The notes beneath the pieces are model-generated. The model saw nothing but the letters and a program-made list of their open reading frames with translations. It searched no databases and had not been told where the DNA came from. From Lachnospiraceae bacterium (lineage in GTDB: Bacteria; Bacillota; Clostridia; Lachnospirales; Lachnospiraceae), in the NCBI GenBank assembly GCA_024699645.1, contig JAILPE010000051.1, positions 1-48,870 on the forward strand: 48,870 nt of DNA. Direction: 5' to 3'. Shown in pieces: positions 9,307 through 16,704 of this stretch (the stretch's first letter is position 1; each line of letters starts with the position of its first letter). Both the position numbers and the translations under genes were made by a program.

Positions 9307-10131
9307 TCAGATCTTTCCTCTGCGCAAAAGACTGAAAAACGAATACATCGTACATGCTACGACAAGACCTACGCAAATATTCAGGATCAGGATAAGACCA
9401 CTGCTGAGGATATTACCGGGTGTCCCGAGCGGAATACCCGATTCAAGATGATTTGCACCCGTAAAGAATGAATAACTCTTTGCAAGGCAATATATCAGCA
9501 ATGAAACAAAAGTAATGATCCCTGCACTCTTTTTGTTAAGAAAAATCTCCATCCTTTCAAAACCGAAAGCTACCGATGAAAGGATAAAACCACTGCCGAC
9601 TATCGCTCCTCCCGAAAATCCTCCACCGGGTGAAAGATGTCCGTTCAGGATAACATATATTCCAAAGATTAGAATAAAAGGAATCGCAAATTTGGCGACA
9701 GTTTTAAGAATAACATCATTTCTTGCAATAAGAGGCTCGATCTCTTCGATTTCAGTTGTTTCACTTACAACATCTTCCGCCGTATCCGTATCTTTTCGAC
9801 ATCTTTCTTTGCCATTGGAAGGCTTTTGTGAAAGAAGGAGTACCATAACGCATATAGTAGCGGCGAACAAAACATTCGATTCACCGAATGTATCAAAAGC
9901 TCTGTAATCAAGGATCATTCCTGCAACAAAGTTTACAGCACCGGTTTCTTCGATACCGTTTTCGATATAGCGCTCCGCAACTACATTTTCTCCGGGATGA
10001 TCTGCCGAAAACAGTCCCGGAAGGTCAAACATACAAAAAATAAGGGATGCGGCAAGAATCAATACAAGAAGAGCTCCCGCTATCCTGTAAACCGTATAAT
10101 ACCTTTTCTTATCTTTACCGTTAAGACTCAT
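9307..10131 (-). CDS. fused MbhE-like and MrpB (MbhF-like) subunit
   Basis: 274 aa. Residues 1-105 contain two membrane helices and an ILDYRAFDTFGESNVLFAA segment, the pattern of the end of MrpA and of MbhE. After a charged linker (about 108-140), residues 140-274 form a four-helix MrpB/MbhF domain with the signature GHLSPGGGFSGGAIVGSG. In archaeal Mbh these are separate genes, and in Mrp the first part belongs to the MrpA C-terminus, so this is a fusion. The product would be an inner-membrane scaffold between MbhD and MrpC. A ribosome binding site, AAAGGGTGAT, precedes the ATG. The acidic linker is not a known domain. Confidence 0.82.
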   Translation of the reverse strand: MSLNGKDKKRYYTVYRIAGALLVLILAASLIFCMFDLPGLFSADHPGENVVAERYIENGIEETGAVNFVAGMILDYRAFDTFGESNVLFAATICVMVLLLSQKPSNGKERCRKDTDTAEDVVSETTEIEEIEPLIARNDVILKTVAKFAIPFILIFGIYVILNGHLSPGGGFSGGAIVGSGFILSSVAFGFERMEIFLNKKSAGIITFVSLLIYCLAKSYSFFTGANHLESGIPLGTPGNILSSGLILILNICVGLVVACTMYSFFSLLRRGKI

Positions 10132-10164
10132 AAACTATCACCCTTTTCTACAGCCTTCATTATC

Positions 10165-10223
10165 GATCATAATGCTTCATTGGTACATCCCATGCTTACG
10201 ATCATGATTTTTCTTTGGTACAT
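10165..10223 (-). repeat. two 24-bp direct repeats in the spacer inside the antiporter operon
   Basis: GATCAT..TTGGTACAT occurs at 10165-10188 and again at 10200-10223, identical at 20 of 24 positions with a 35-bp period. On the minus strand an 18-codon ATG frame spans both copies, starting 3 nt after the upstream stop codon, but without a ribosome binding site. Function unknown. Confidence 0.5.
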
Positions 10224-10226
10224 TCG

Positions 10227-10496
10227 TTAATTGTCACTCTCTTTGTAATTTTCATCGGCATCTTTGATACGTCCGATCTTCTTCAGAGTTGCATAAAACA
10301 AAAGTCCCGTAACTCCTGCTCCGACAGCTGCTTCCGTTATCGCAAGGTCAGGTGACTCAAGAATCATCCAGATCACAGCAACAATAAGACTGAACGATCC
10401 GTAAACAATAACGGAAGCGGTCAGACTCTTTATAAAGCTTACAACAACGGCGCAAACAACCAGCAGCACCAAAAGTATAATCATGAGAATATCCAT
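10227..10496 (-). CDS. MbhD-like subunit (DUF4040, MrpA C-terminal helix bundle)
   Basis: 89 aa with three membrane helices. The segment SPDLAITEAAVGAGVTGLLF at about 48-67 is the DUF4040/MbhD signature, equivalent to the C-terminal helices of MrpA. It is the first gene of the operon; the ribosome binding site is AGAGG. In Mrp and Mbh systems the preceding genes should be MrpE, MrpF and MrpG, but here a promoter region and a divergent peptidase gene come next, so those subunits are absent from this locus. The conserved acidic residues (D50, E55) are intact. Confidence 0.85.
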   Translation of the reverse strand: MDILMIILLVLLVVCAVVVSFIKSLTASVIVYGSFSLIVAVIWMILESPDLAITEAAVGAGVTGLLFYATLKKIGRIKDADENYKESDN

Positions 10497-10521
10497 ATTG
10501 AAAAACCTCTGTCAATTTCAA

Positions 10522-10574
10522 GTCTCGCTTATAATCCCCCACATACGTAAGTGTGGGGCTTATCTTACCGAGAC
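10522..10574 (-). promoter_or_regulatory. structured leader of the antiporter operon
   Basis: Two nested stems are visible: GTCTCG/CGAGAC (10522-10527 with 10569-10574) and CCCCACA/TGTGGGG (10537-10543 with 10552-10558). An asymmetric internal loop separates them (GTAAGATAAG against GATTATAAG, RNA sense) and an 8-nt loop caps them. The structure lies between the predicted transcription start (near 10602) and the ribosome binding site. It has no U-tract, so it is not a terminator. It may be a riboswitch or protein-binding leader; I cannot assign it to a known class. Confidence 0.5.
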
Positions 10575-10608
10575 AGTGATCATGTCAAACTTTTTACGGA
10601 ACAAAAAC

Positions 10609-10636
10609 ATTTTACAGCATTTTGCAAAAAAGTAAA
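10609..10636 (-). promoter_or_regulatory. promoter of the antiporter operon
   Basis: On the minus strand, TTTACT, 16 bp, then TAAAAT. It predicts a leader of about 105 nt before the MbhD-like gene. The 272-base divergent region holds only this promoter, the leader structure and the peptidase promoter. Confidence 0.5.
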
Positions 10637-10664
10637 GAAGCTAAGTGTCTAACCGTAACTTTAG

Positions 10665-10673
10665 TGATATAAT
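10665..10673 (+). promoter_or_regulatory. extended -10 promoter of the aminopeptidase P gene
   Basis: TGATATAAT is a perfect -10 box with the extended TGn motif. No convincing -35 box lies upstream. It is about 95 nt before the start codon. Confidence 0.55.
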
Positions 10674-10768
10674 CGATATATACAAAACTACTATATATTG
10701 ATGCCGTGTTTATCGAAAAAAATAATACCTGATATCAAAAAACTTATACAGACAAAAAGGGGACGATC

Positions 10769-12574
10769 ATGAACAAAAACGAGATAAAACTCCGCCTTAC
10801 CTCTCTGCGCAATACTATGTTAAAATCCGATGTTGACATCTATATATGCACCGTTGGCGATCATCATATGTCTGAATATGTGTGCAACCATTTTAAGATC
10901 CTTGAATTTTTCAGCGGTTTTTCCGGCTCCCGCGCCACCCTCGCAGTCACTGCCGACGAAGCATTTCTTTTTACGGACGGACGTTATTTTCTCGAAGCCG
11001 AAGAGGTTCTTTCCGGAACAGGTATAACGCTTATGCGGGAAGGAGTTAAAGGTGTTCCTTCATTAAACGAACTTCTCACCGAAAAACTTCAACAAGGTGA
11101 CTGTCTCGCTCTTGATTCCAGATATTTCAGCATAAGCTTTGTAAAAGAAATCCTTTCGGTGTGTTCCGAATGCGGAGCAACCTTTTTGAGCAGATACAAT
11201 AATCCCGAAAAGATTTTTTTTCAGAGAAAACCCCTTCCTTCAGAAAAGCTTTATATACTTGAAGACAAATACTCAGGCTCTCCCGCTGTTCAAAAAATCG
11301 AGAAGATAAAAGCCGCTATGAAAGACGACAATTGCGATACCCATATTATATGCAGTCTTACCGATATCGCATACATTCTTAATCTCAGAGGTTCGGATAT
11401 ACCTTTTAATCCTCTTTTTCTGTCATATCTTGTGATAACCATGGATGATGCCGGTCTGTTCGTTTCAACCAAAAGTTTGACAGAGGAAGTTAAAGATTAT
11501 CTTTCCGGCATAGGCGTTAAAATATATCCGTACGAAGATTTTTATACTTATATCGAAGCTATTTCATCAAAAAACATACTTCTTGACGAATCACTCGTTA
11601 ATTATGCAACCTTTGAGATCGTAGGTAAGAATAACGAGATTTATTCCCGTACAAACCCCTCGTCTTATTTGAAGGCCGTGAAAAACGAGACAGAACAGGC
11701 AAATCTTCGAAAAGTTAATCTTATTGACGCTATAGCCTATATAAAATTTTTGTACGAATTCGAAAAACGTCGCGATTCAGGCGAAATTTTTACCGAAAAC
11801 GATTGTGCAGTACTGCTCAGAGATAAGCGCGCAATATCAAAATCATTTATTAGCGAAAGCTTCTCTCCGATCATCGCCACGGGCAAAAATGCTGCCGTGA
11901 TCCACTATGAACATCAGGGTAACGGCTGCCGTATAAGTGATGAAGACGCATTTCTTCTTACCGATACCGGAGGCCACTATCTTCTCGGAACTACAGATGT
12001 GACAAGGACGATAGTTATTGGAACCCCTTCAGATGAACAGAAACACATGTATACCATCGTGCTGAAAGCTAACATGGCCGTTTCTGAAGCGGTATTTAAA
12101 AAGGGAACTCCCGGCGCGGTACTTGATATACTTGCAAGAAACGAGCTTTGGAAAGAGGGTCTTGATTATAGACACGGAACCGGACACGGGATCGGATATC
12201 TGCTCAGCGTCCATGAGGGTCCTTTTTCTCTCAGCTATAACAGCAAGATTCCGTCGAACCTTATCGCCCTTGTCCCCGGAATGCTTTTGTCCGACGAACC
12301 CGGATACTACAAAGACGGCGAATACGGTATCAGAACAGAAAACGATCTCCTTGTTGTTCCTTACAAAGAGACCGCTTACGGTGAATTCTATAAATTTGAA
12401 GTATTAACGCTAATTCCGTTTGATCCTAAGGGGATTGATTTTTCAATGCTCAATAAAAATGAATATGAATGTCTGAAAAATTATCACGACAGGATCCTTA
12501 ATTCGCTCTCACCCTATATTTCAGAGGAAGAATCTGCATGGTTTATCGCAAGATTCATATCTCCGTTGTTATAA
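10769..12574 (+). CDS. pepP: Xaa-Pro aminopeptidase (aminopeptidase P, M24B family)
   Basis: 601 aa, the three-domain long form resembling eukaryotic cytosolic aminopeptidase P1: two creatinase-like N-terminal domains (about 5-310) and the M24 catalytic domain (about 315-540), then a C-terminal segment. The five dimetal ligands are all visible: D399 and D410 (TDTGGHYLLGTTDVTR), H473 (RHGTGHGIG), E510 (LLSDEPGYY) and E524 (GIRTEND). It removes an N-terminal residue ahead of proline in peptides. No signal peptide, so it acts in the cytoplasm. The AAAAGGGG ribosome binding site supports the ATG. Its last 61 nt overlap, tail to tail, the end of the DUF4097-type gene on the other strand. Confidence 0.95.
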   Translation: MNKNEIKLRLTSLRNTMLKSDVDIYICTVGDHHMSEYVCNHFKILEFFSGFSGSRATLAVTADEAFLFTDGRYFLEAEEVLSGTGITLMREGVKGVPSLNELLTEKLQQGDCLALDSRYFSISFVKEILSVCSECGATFLSRYNNPEKIFFQRKPLPSEKLYILEDKYSGSPAVQKIEKIKAAMKDDNCDTHIICSLTDIAYILNLRGSDIPFNPLFLSYLVITMDDAGLFVSTKSLTEEVKDYLSGIGVKIYPYEDFYTYIEAISSKNILLDESLVNYATFEIVGKNNEIYSRTNPSSYLKAVKNETEQANLRKVNLIDAIAYIKFLYEFEKRRDSGEIFTENDCAVLLRDKRAISKSFISESFSPIIATGKNAAVIHYEHQGNGCRISDEDAFLLTDTGGHYLLGTTDVTRTIVIGTPSDEQKHMYTIVLKANMAVSEAVFKKGTPGAVLDILARNELWKEGLDYRHGTGHGIGYLLSVHEGPFSLSYNSKIPSNLIALVPGMLLSDEPGYYKDGEYGIRTENDLLVVPYKETAYGEFYKFEVLTLIPFDPKGIDFSMLNKNEYECLKNYHDRILNSLSPYISEEESAWFIARFISPLL

Positions 12575-13125
12575 ACGGTTCCGAGCTTGCATTCAAGAAA
12601 TCTGTCATACGCCACATCAACATTATCAAGTGAGATATTTCCTATTCCGACCTGCGCAACAAGTCTTGCGCAGGGAATATCTTTCATACGGAACGCGCCG
12701 CATCCTATCTCTGCGTAAATAAGCTGTAAATACGTGTCTTCAGGTACGTATACGGTTACTTTTCCGTCACAAGGATTAAATATCTTTGAAGCCGGTGACA
12801 TATTAAATCCCATAACTTCGATATCATCACAATATCCGCCGGTGATCTTTAAAATCCCGTCTTCTATAACAACTTCGGACTTCAATGAATAATTACCTTC
12901 CAAGAGGACATAAAATTCATCACCCTTCTCGACAGATACGTTGTAATAAGACGAATTAATATCAAGCCCGATCACGTCTCCATTGACCAAAACCTTATGA
13001 CTTGATTCGATCTCGGAAGGAATGTTGTCGGAATAAAAAATAAAGTAAGAAGTAAGCATTATCCCGGCGCCCAGCACTGTGAGAACGAAGGCAACTATTG
13101 TAAGAGTTTTAATAAACTTTTTCAT
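12514..13125 (-). CDS. membrane-anchored DUF4097-like protein
   Basis: 203 aa. An N-terminal signal anchor (about 5-30) is followed by a beta-rich extracytoplasmic domain with periodic short motifs such as VGIGNISLDNVDVAYD, which resembles the DUF4097 beta-helix. In Firmicutes such proteins usually follow a PadR-like regulator and a DUF1700 membrane protein. Here the preceding gene is a DUF1700-like membrane protein overlapping it by 17 nt, and no regulator gene is present. The ribosome binding site AAGGAAGG is good. The last 61 nt overlap the pepP end on the opposite strand, and no terminator was found. The biochemical role is unknown. Confidence 0.65.
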   Translation of the reverse strand: MKKFIKTLTIVAFVLTVLGAGIMLTSYFIFYSDNIPSEIESSHKVLVNGDVIGLDINSSYYNVSVEKGDEFYVLLEGNYSLKSEVVIEDGILKITGGYCDDIEVMGFNMSPASKIFNPCDGKVTVYVPEDTYLQLIYAEIGCGAFRMKDIPCARLVAQVGIGNISLDNVDVAYDRFLECKLGTVYNNGDMNLAINHADSSSEI

Positions 13126-13759
13126 ATGTCCTTCCTTTCACAAAAAATAATTTTAAGAATCTGACGGGATAAACATAACAGTTTATCAAACCCAAAATCA
13201 CATATTTAAATACCAGTCTTGAAAGTAACGATAACAATATTCCGACTCCCGTACCTAAAATACCGGATCCTATCAGAAGTATCGAAGGTGCAAGCATGAT
13301 ATGAACCTCGGAGATACCGAGAAGCACCAGTGCAAGAGCTGTAAGTATCAAACAGGCACTGATAATGACAAGTGATCCGAACAAAACACAAACAACACAG
13401 ACCAAAGCACTCAGGCAGATGATCATGAGTAAAAAGAGCGGTATTCCAAAAGGTACTCCCAGGAAAACAGCTTTACATATTCTTTTCTTTTTATTGCCTG
13501 GCCTTTCAGGCATTACATCGTCTTCTTCGGGTAAGATTCCGGTACCGGCAGCAGAAATATTTTCATCACCGATAGGCATAGCGATATCATTTGAAGAAAT
13601 CACCTCATTACTTACGGGATTGACCGCTTCACCTGTGGGATTTACCGCTTCACTCTCAGTAACAGCTGTTACATTTTCTTCCGTAACAGCCGGTGTTTGG
13701 TCAACTTCCGGTAACTCTTCCCTCGCTTTGGAAGCCCAATAATCAAAATCCATGCTCAT
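13109..13759 (-). CDS. DUF1700-like multi-pass membrane protein with an acidic N-terminal region
   Basis: 216 aa from the ATG at 13759, chosen because AGAAAGGATC lies upstream; the ORF track extends 16 codons further. Residues 1-10 (MSMDFDYWASKA) could be a short conserved N-terminus. An Glu/Val/Asn-rich linker (about 15-85) follows, then four or five hydrophobic helices (about 100-215). The arrangement with the next gene resembles the DUF1700-DUF4097 pair often controlled by PadR-type regulators, but the HAAS helical domain is not evident, so the family is tentative. It has its own promoter, divergent from the cyclophilin gene. Confidence 0.6.
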   Translation of the reverse strand: MSMDFDYWASKAREELPEVDQTPAVTEENVTAVTESEAVNPTGEAVNPVSNEVISSNDIAMPIGDENISAAGTGILPEEDDVMPERPGNKKKRICKAVFLGVPFGIPLFLLMIICLSALVCVVCVLFGSLVIISACLILTALALVLLGISEVHIMLAPSILLIGSGILGTGVGILLSLLSRLVFKYVILGLINCYVYPVRFLKLFFVKGRTYEKVY

Positions 13760-13826
13760 CTGCAAAAGATCCTTTCTGTTTGAACATCTCTTTGCCTGAC
13801 TTATCAATAACAGTTGGATTTATTTT

Positions 13827-13854
13827 ATTATATGGTATAAAATAAATCAAGCAA
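13827..13854 (-). promoter_or_regulatory. promoter of the membrane protein/DUF4097 pair
   Basis: On the minus strand, TTGCTT, 16 bp, then a perfect TATAAT, about 65 nt before the chosen ATG. Confidence 0.6.
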
Positions 13855-13867
13855 TGCTAAAAACGCA

Positions 13868-13896
13868 TTGACAATACATTAAATCACGGATGTTAA
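13868..13896 (+). promoter_or_regulatory. possible promoter of the cyclophilin gene
   Basis: A perfect TTGACA -35 box followed after 17 bp by a poor -10 box (TGTTAA). It is the only candidate in front of the gene. Confidence 0.35.
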
Positions 13897-13933
13897 AAAA
13901 CAGACCGAAAAGACAAACTGAAAGGAAACAATA

Positions 13934-14455
13934 ATGAAAAAGAATCCTATCGTAACCATTGAAATGCAGGACGGCAAAACAATCAAAGCAGAGCTTTATC
14001 CCGAAATCGCTCCAAATACCGTCAATAATTTTATCTCTCTCATCAAAAAAGGATTTTATGACGGTATAATTTTCCACCGAGTGATCAACGGATTTATGAT
14101 CCAGGGCGGAGATCCTACCGGTACAGGAATGGGCGGCCCCGGATATTCAATAAAAGGTGAATTCAGCTATAACGGTTTTAAGAATGATCTGAAGCACAGC
14201 AAAGGAGTTCTTTCTATGGCACGTTCTATGGATCCCGATTCTGCAGGATCACAGTTTTTTATTATGCATGAAGATGCACCTCATCTTGACGGCCAGTATG
14301 CTTCGTTCGGAAAAGTAACGGAAGGTCTTGATGTCGTTGATTCAATTGCAACAACCAAGACCGATTACAGTGACAGACCTCGTGAAGATCAGGTAATGAA
14401 AAAAGTTACCGTTGAATTATATGGCGAAGAATATCCCGAACCCGAAACTGTATAA
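13934..14455 (+). CDS. ppiB: cyclophilin-type peptidyl-prolyl cis-trans isomerase
   Basis: 173 aa, single cyclophilin domain covering almost the whole protein. Motifs are FHRVINGFMIQGGDPTGTG (about 48-66, containing the catalytic arginine of the FHR motif and the FMIQGGD loop) and AGSQFFIMHEDAPHLDGQYA (about 101-120). It catalyses proline isomerization during protein folding. There is no signal peptide or lipobox, so it is cytoplasmic. The ribosome binding site AAGGAAAC lies before the ATG. A large hairpin follows the gene. Confidence 0.95.
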   Translation: MKKNPIVTIEMQDGKTIKAELYPEIAPNTVNNFISLIKKGFYDGIIFHRVINGFMIQGGDPTGTGMGGPGYSIKGEFSYNGFKNDLKHSKGVLSMARSMDPDSAGSQFFIMHEDAPHLDGQYASFGKVTEGLDVVDSIATTKTDYSDRPREDQVMKKVTVELYGEEYPEPETV

Positions 14456-14491
14456 ATCATAATCATTTCATGTAAATAATTAAAAAAATAC

Positions 14492-14545
14492 CCCCACTTT
14501 ATTGATATGTGTCCGAAATACCGGGTATATATCAATAAAGTGGGG
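14492..14545. terminator. 17-bp inverted repeat between ppiB and the FliD-like gene
   Basis: CCCCACTTTATTGATAT and its exact inverse flank a 20-nt loop. On the minus strand a TATTTTTTTAA tract follows, so it is a strong terminator for the FliD-like transcript. On the plus strand only GGGGTTTC follows. The remaining 14546-14649 holds nothing recognizable. Confidence 0.8.
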
Positions 14546-14649
14546 TTTCATAATATACGATTATATCAAATCATATTCGATCACTTTCAAATACTTTCCT
14601 GTTAAAACGGTTTACCGAACATATCGGGTCGATCGGTTGGTCGGATCGA

Positions 14650-15372
14650 TCAGGTCAATCTGTTTATCAAAGCAGAGGGATTGATCTCTCCGTATCTCAT
14701 GCCGTCTCTTGAATAAACCGACCCGGTCATGTTTTGATTAACGGCTGCGGTTGCTTCTCTCGAGACTGTTAAAGCACGAGTCATTATTCGTCCAAAGAAC
14801 GAATCTTTGCCTTTTGTGAGTGTTGCAACATCTGAAAGGGATGCATTATCAAATTTTTCTTCATTAAACGAAAGCTTATTGCCTTCACCTATCGTAATGC
14901 CTATATCGGCCAATAATCCGGAGTTCTCTCCCGTTCCTCTTGTCATCCATAAAACATTACGTAAAACAGACGTATTATCGACTTCACTGCCCGAATCGAT
15001 AAGCTTGTTATACTTTTCTACGACACTCTTGAAAGAACTTTTAAGTCCCTCTCTGTTTTCGTCGGTTAATGCATTGGAAGAAAGATCGGCAACCGCAGTG
15101 GCCAGAGCTTTCGAATCCGAATTAGCCGAAACGAGATTGACTTTTTCCTTTTTGTCCTCGGATAAAGTATCGGTATTATCTTTGATCGTCTTGCTTCTTG
15201 TAGCATTGCCGTAATAGGAATTAAGAAGCTTTTTATACGCTCCGCTCTTTATGAGATTATAATCCGATACATTAGGAAAAGTAGCACCCGAACTTGAAGA
15301 AGTGCTTTTTGAAGAAAATATCCAGTTCATTCCGGATTGACCCGAATAACCACCGATAGAATTAAACGACAT
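14650..15372 (-). CDS. FliD C-terminal-like protein
   Basis: 240 aa from the ATG at 15372, which has a perfect AAGGAGG site; the ORF track starts 10 codons earlier. The N-terminus is Ser/Gly-rich. A central segment, LSSNALTDENREGLKSSFKSV, and the later LLADIGITIGEGNKLSFNEE resemble the C-terminal part of flagellar cap protein FliD. The usual FliD coiled-coil ends and D2/D3 domains are absent, and the length is about half of FliD. No signal peptide. It could be a flagellar or surface accessory protein exported by another route, or merely share the fold. It forms a pair with the acidic gene upstream. Confidence 0.5.
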   Translation of the reverse strand: MSFNSIGGYSGQSGMNWIFSSKSTSSSSGATFPNVSDYNLIKSGAYKKLLNSYYGNATRSKTIKDNTDTLSEDKKEKVNLVSANSDSKALATAVADLSSNALTDENREGLKSSFKSVVEKYNKLIDSGSEVDNTSVLRNVLWMTRGTGENSGLLADIGITIGEGNKLSFNEEKFDNASLSDVATLTKGKDSFFGRIMTRALTVSREATAAVNQNMTGSVYSRDGMRYGEINPSALINRLT

Positions 15373-15426
15373 AACAGACCTCCTTGTCTCATTACAGTGC
15401 AAATGTTAATGATTGTAAGAGAAAAA

Positions 15427-16257
15427 CTACTGTGTCATCGCAAGATTGATCGAATATGACATCTGATAATTATACGCCTCCATAGCCTGTCTTATAACAG
15501 GATTATTATCGGGACGTGCATCTTCTCTGACCTGTTCTTGCGTTTCCTGTTCCTCAACAGTAGGTTGAAGCAATCTGTCAGCTCCCGGTTCAACTTCTTC
15601 ATATGCGGGAACTTCAAACGCTTCCTCGGTATTCAATTCGATCTCACTTTCACCAAGTACATTTACACTACCGGGTTCTTCGACAACTTCATTTTCGAGA
15701 ATCCCCTCGGTTTCTTCGAAAAGATCACCGTTCTCGATATCAGATACAACGTTATCGTAGATTGTCTGAAGTGAATCATCTTCTGCCGGTTCGTAAATTT
15801 CCTCCTGAATACGAGTATCAAGATCGTTTACCGGAGTCAAGACATTTTGACCTATACCTGTGGTACCGTTTACAGCTTCGTTTTGAACTACTGTTGCGTC
15901 TGCGCCTTCCTCATTAACCGTCTCATCCGTGATCCGGTCTCCCTGTGTCTGCTCAGCCGAAACTTTATCCTCACTGATATTATTTGTATAATCAGCGGCC
16001 ATCTGATCATAATATGAATCAAAGTTTTTCGACAACTCAACCATCGACTGAAGGGCTGCTTTTCCAAGGCTCGAGATACTGATATTGTATGCGGGTGTAT
16101 TCTCGGCAACAAAGGAAGTTTCTGCTTCTCTGACGACGCTTCTATTATCTGAAACTTTTCCGGGAGCCTCTACTTTATTCACGGGGTTAGCATGACTGAT
16201 AGGATAATCATGTCTGTCATTACTGAACAAACCACGTTCTGAAATATATATATTCAT
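15427..16257 (-). CDS. acidic, low-complexity protein of unknown function
   Basis: 276 aa. Ordered-looking segments lie at both ends: NISISSLGKAALQSMVELSK at about 58-77, and the last 25 residues with MEAYNYQMSYSINLAM. The middle (about 95-245) is rich in Glu, Val, Asn and Thr and is probably disordered. No signal peptide or membrane segment. The ribosome binding site AAAGGAGG is strong. It is separated by 54 nt from the FliD-like gene that follows, so the two are likely co-transcribed and may work together. I do not recognize the family. Confidence 0.55.
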   Translation of the reverse strand: MNIYISERGLFSNDRHDYPISHANPVNKVEAPGKVSDNRSVVREAETSFVAENTPAYNISISSLGKAALQSMVELSKNFDSYYDQMAADYTNNISEDKVSAEQTQGDRITDETVNEEGADATVVQNEAVNGTTGIGQNVLTPVNDLDTRIQEEIYEPAEDDSLQTIYDNVVSDIENGDLFEETEGILENEVVEEPGSVNVLGESEIELNTEEAFEVPAYEEVEPGADRLLQPTVEEQETQEQVREDARPDNNPVIRQAMEAYNYQMSYSINLAMTQ

Positions 16258-16357
16258 ATGCAGAGCCTCCTTTCTTATTTTTTTACATAATACCGCATTC
16301 TTTTATACTTAATTTCTCTATACACTAAAATTGTGTCAAAACTATGTCATTTTGTAC

Positions 16358-16386
16358 TTGTAAATATTTTTTTTTTGTTGTATAAC
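16358..16386 (+). promoter_or_regulatory. promoter of the 68-residue ORF
   Basis: TTGTAA, 17 bp (mostly T), then TATAAC. The transcript would start near 16393, so the hairpin at 16405 would be at its 5' end. The 225-base gap 16258-16482 holds this promoter, the hairpin and an unassigned minus-strand promoter. Confidence 0.55.
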
Positions 16387-16404
16387 TTTTATATATAAAA
16401 AAAG

Positions 16405-16437
16405 AAAAATGATTTTGCATATCACAAAATCATTTTT
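16405..16437 (+). terminator. 13-bp hairpin in the leader of the 68-residue ORF
   Basis: AAAAATGATTTTG and CAAAATCATTTTT form a perfect 13-bp stem around CATATCA, ending in a T5 tract. It sits about 12 nt after the predicted transcription start and 45 nt before the start codon. It may be an attenuator, an mRNA-stabilizing 5' stem-loop, or a terminator for transcripts coming from upstream. Confidence 0.5.
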
Positions 16438-16482
16438 CGAAATTCATTTTTATGAAAACAGATCGTTAAGGAGGATTATTAT

Positions 16483-16689
16483 ATGTCATATACAGATGCA
16501 AGATTTGCCCCGGTCCTTCCTTACGACAGCACAGGGTTTGATAATTTCATGATATATACCCCAACTGCTTATTCCAGAGATCTTTCGATCGCCGAGGATG
16601 ATAATCCCCTAAAGATACATAACCCCAACATGATCAAATATTTCAGATGTGAATCAAGTGAACCCGTAAAGATCGGCGGAGACAAATGA
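16483..16689 (+). CDS. small protein of unknown function (68 aa)
   Basis: 68 aa, soluble, with one cysteine and no known motif that I can name. It has a clear AAGGAGG ribosome binding site, its own promoter and a terminator that starts within its last codons, so it is very probably a real gene. It is Tyr/Pro/Asp-rich at the N-terminus (about 1-35). It runs divergently from the acidic/FliD-like pair and converges on rlmI. Confidence 0.65.
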   Translation: MSYTDARFAPVLPYDSTGFDNFMIYTPTAYSRDLSIAEDDNPLKIHNPNMIKYFRCESSEPVKIGGDK

Positions 16690-16704
16690 TCCGTTCCGAT
16701 CTTT
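16668..16704 (+). terminator. terminator of the 68-residue ORF
   Basis: AAAGATCGG and CCGATCTTT pair around a 19-nt loop and are followed by ATTTTTC. The hairpin spans the stop codon and ends at the rlmI stop codon. Confidence 0.75.

Noticed and set aside
2260-10496. Respiratory complex I or formate hydrogenlyase operon
   Set aside because: No NuoB/C/D/I-like, [NiFe] hydrogenase or ferredoxin-type subunit lies in or next to the operon.
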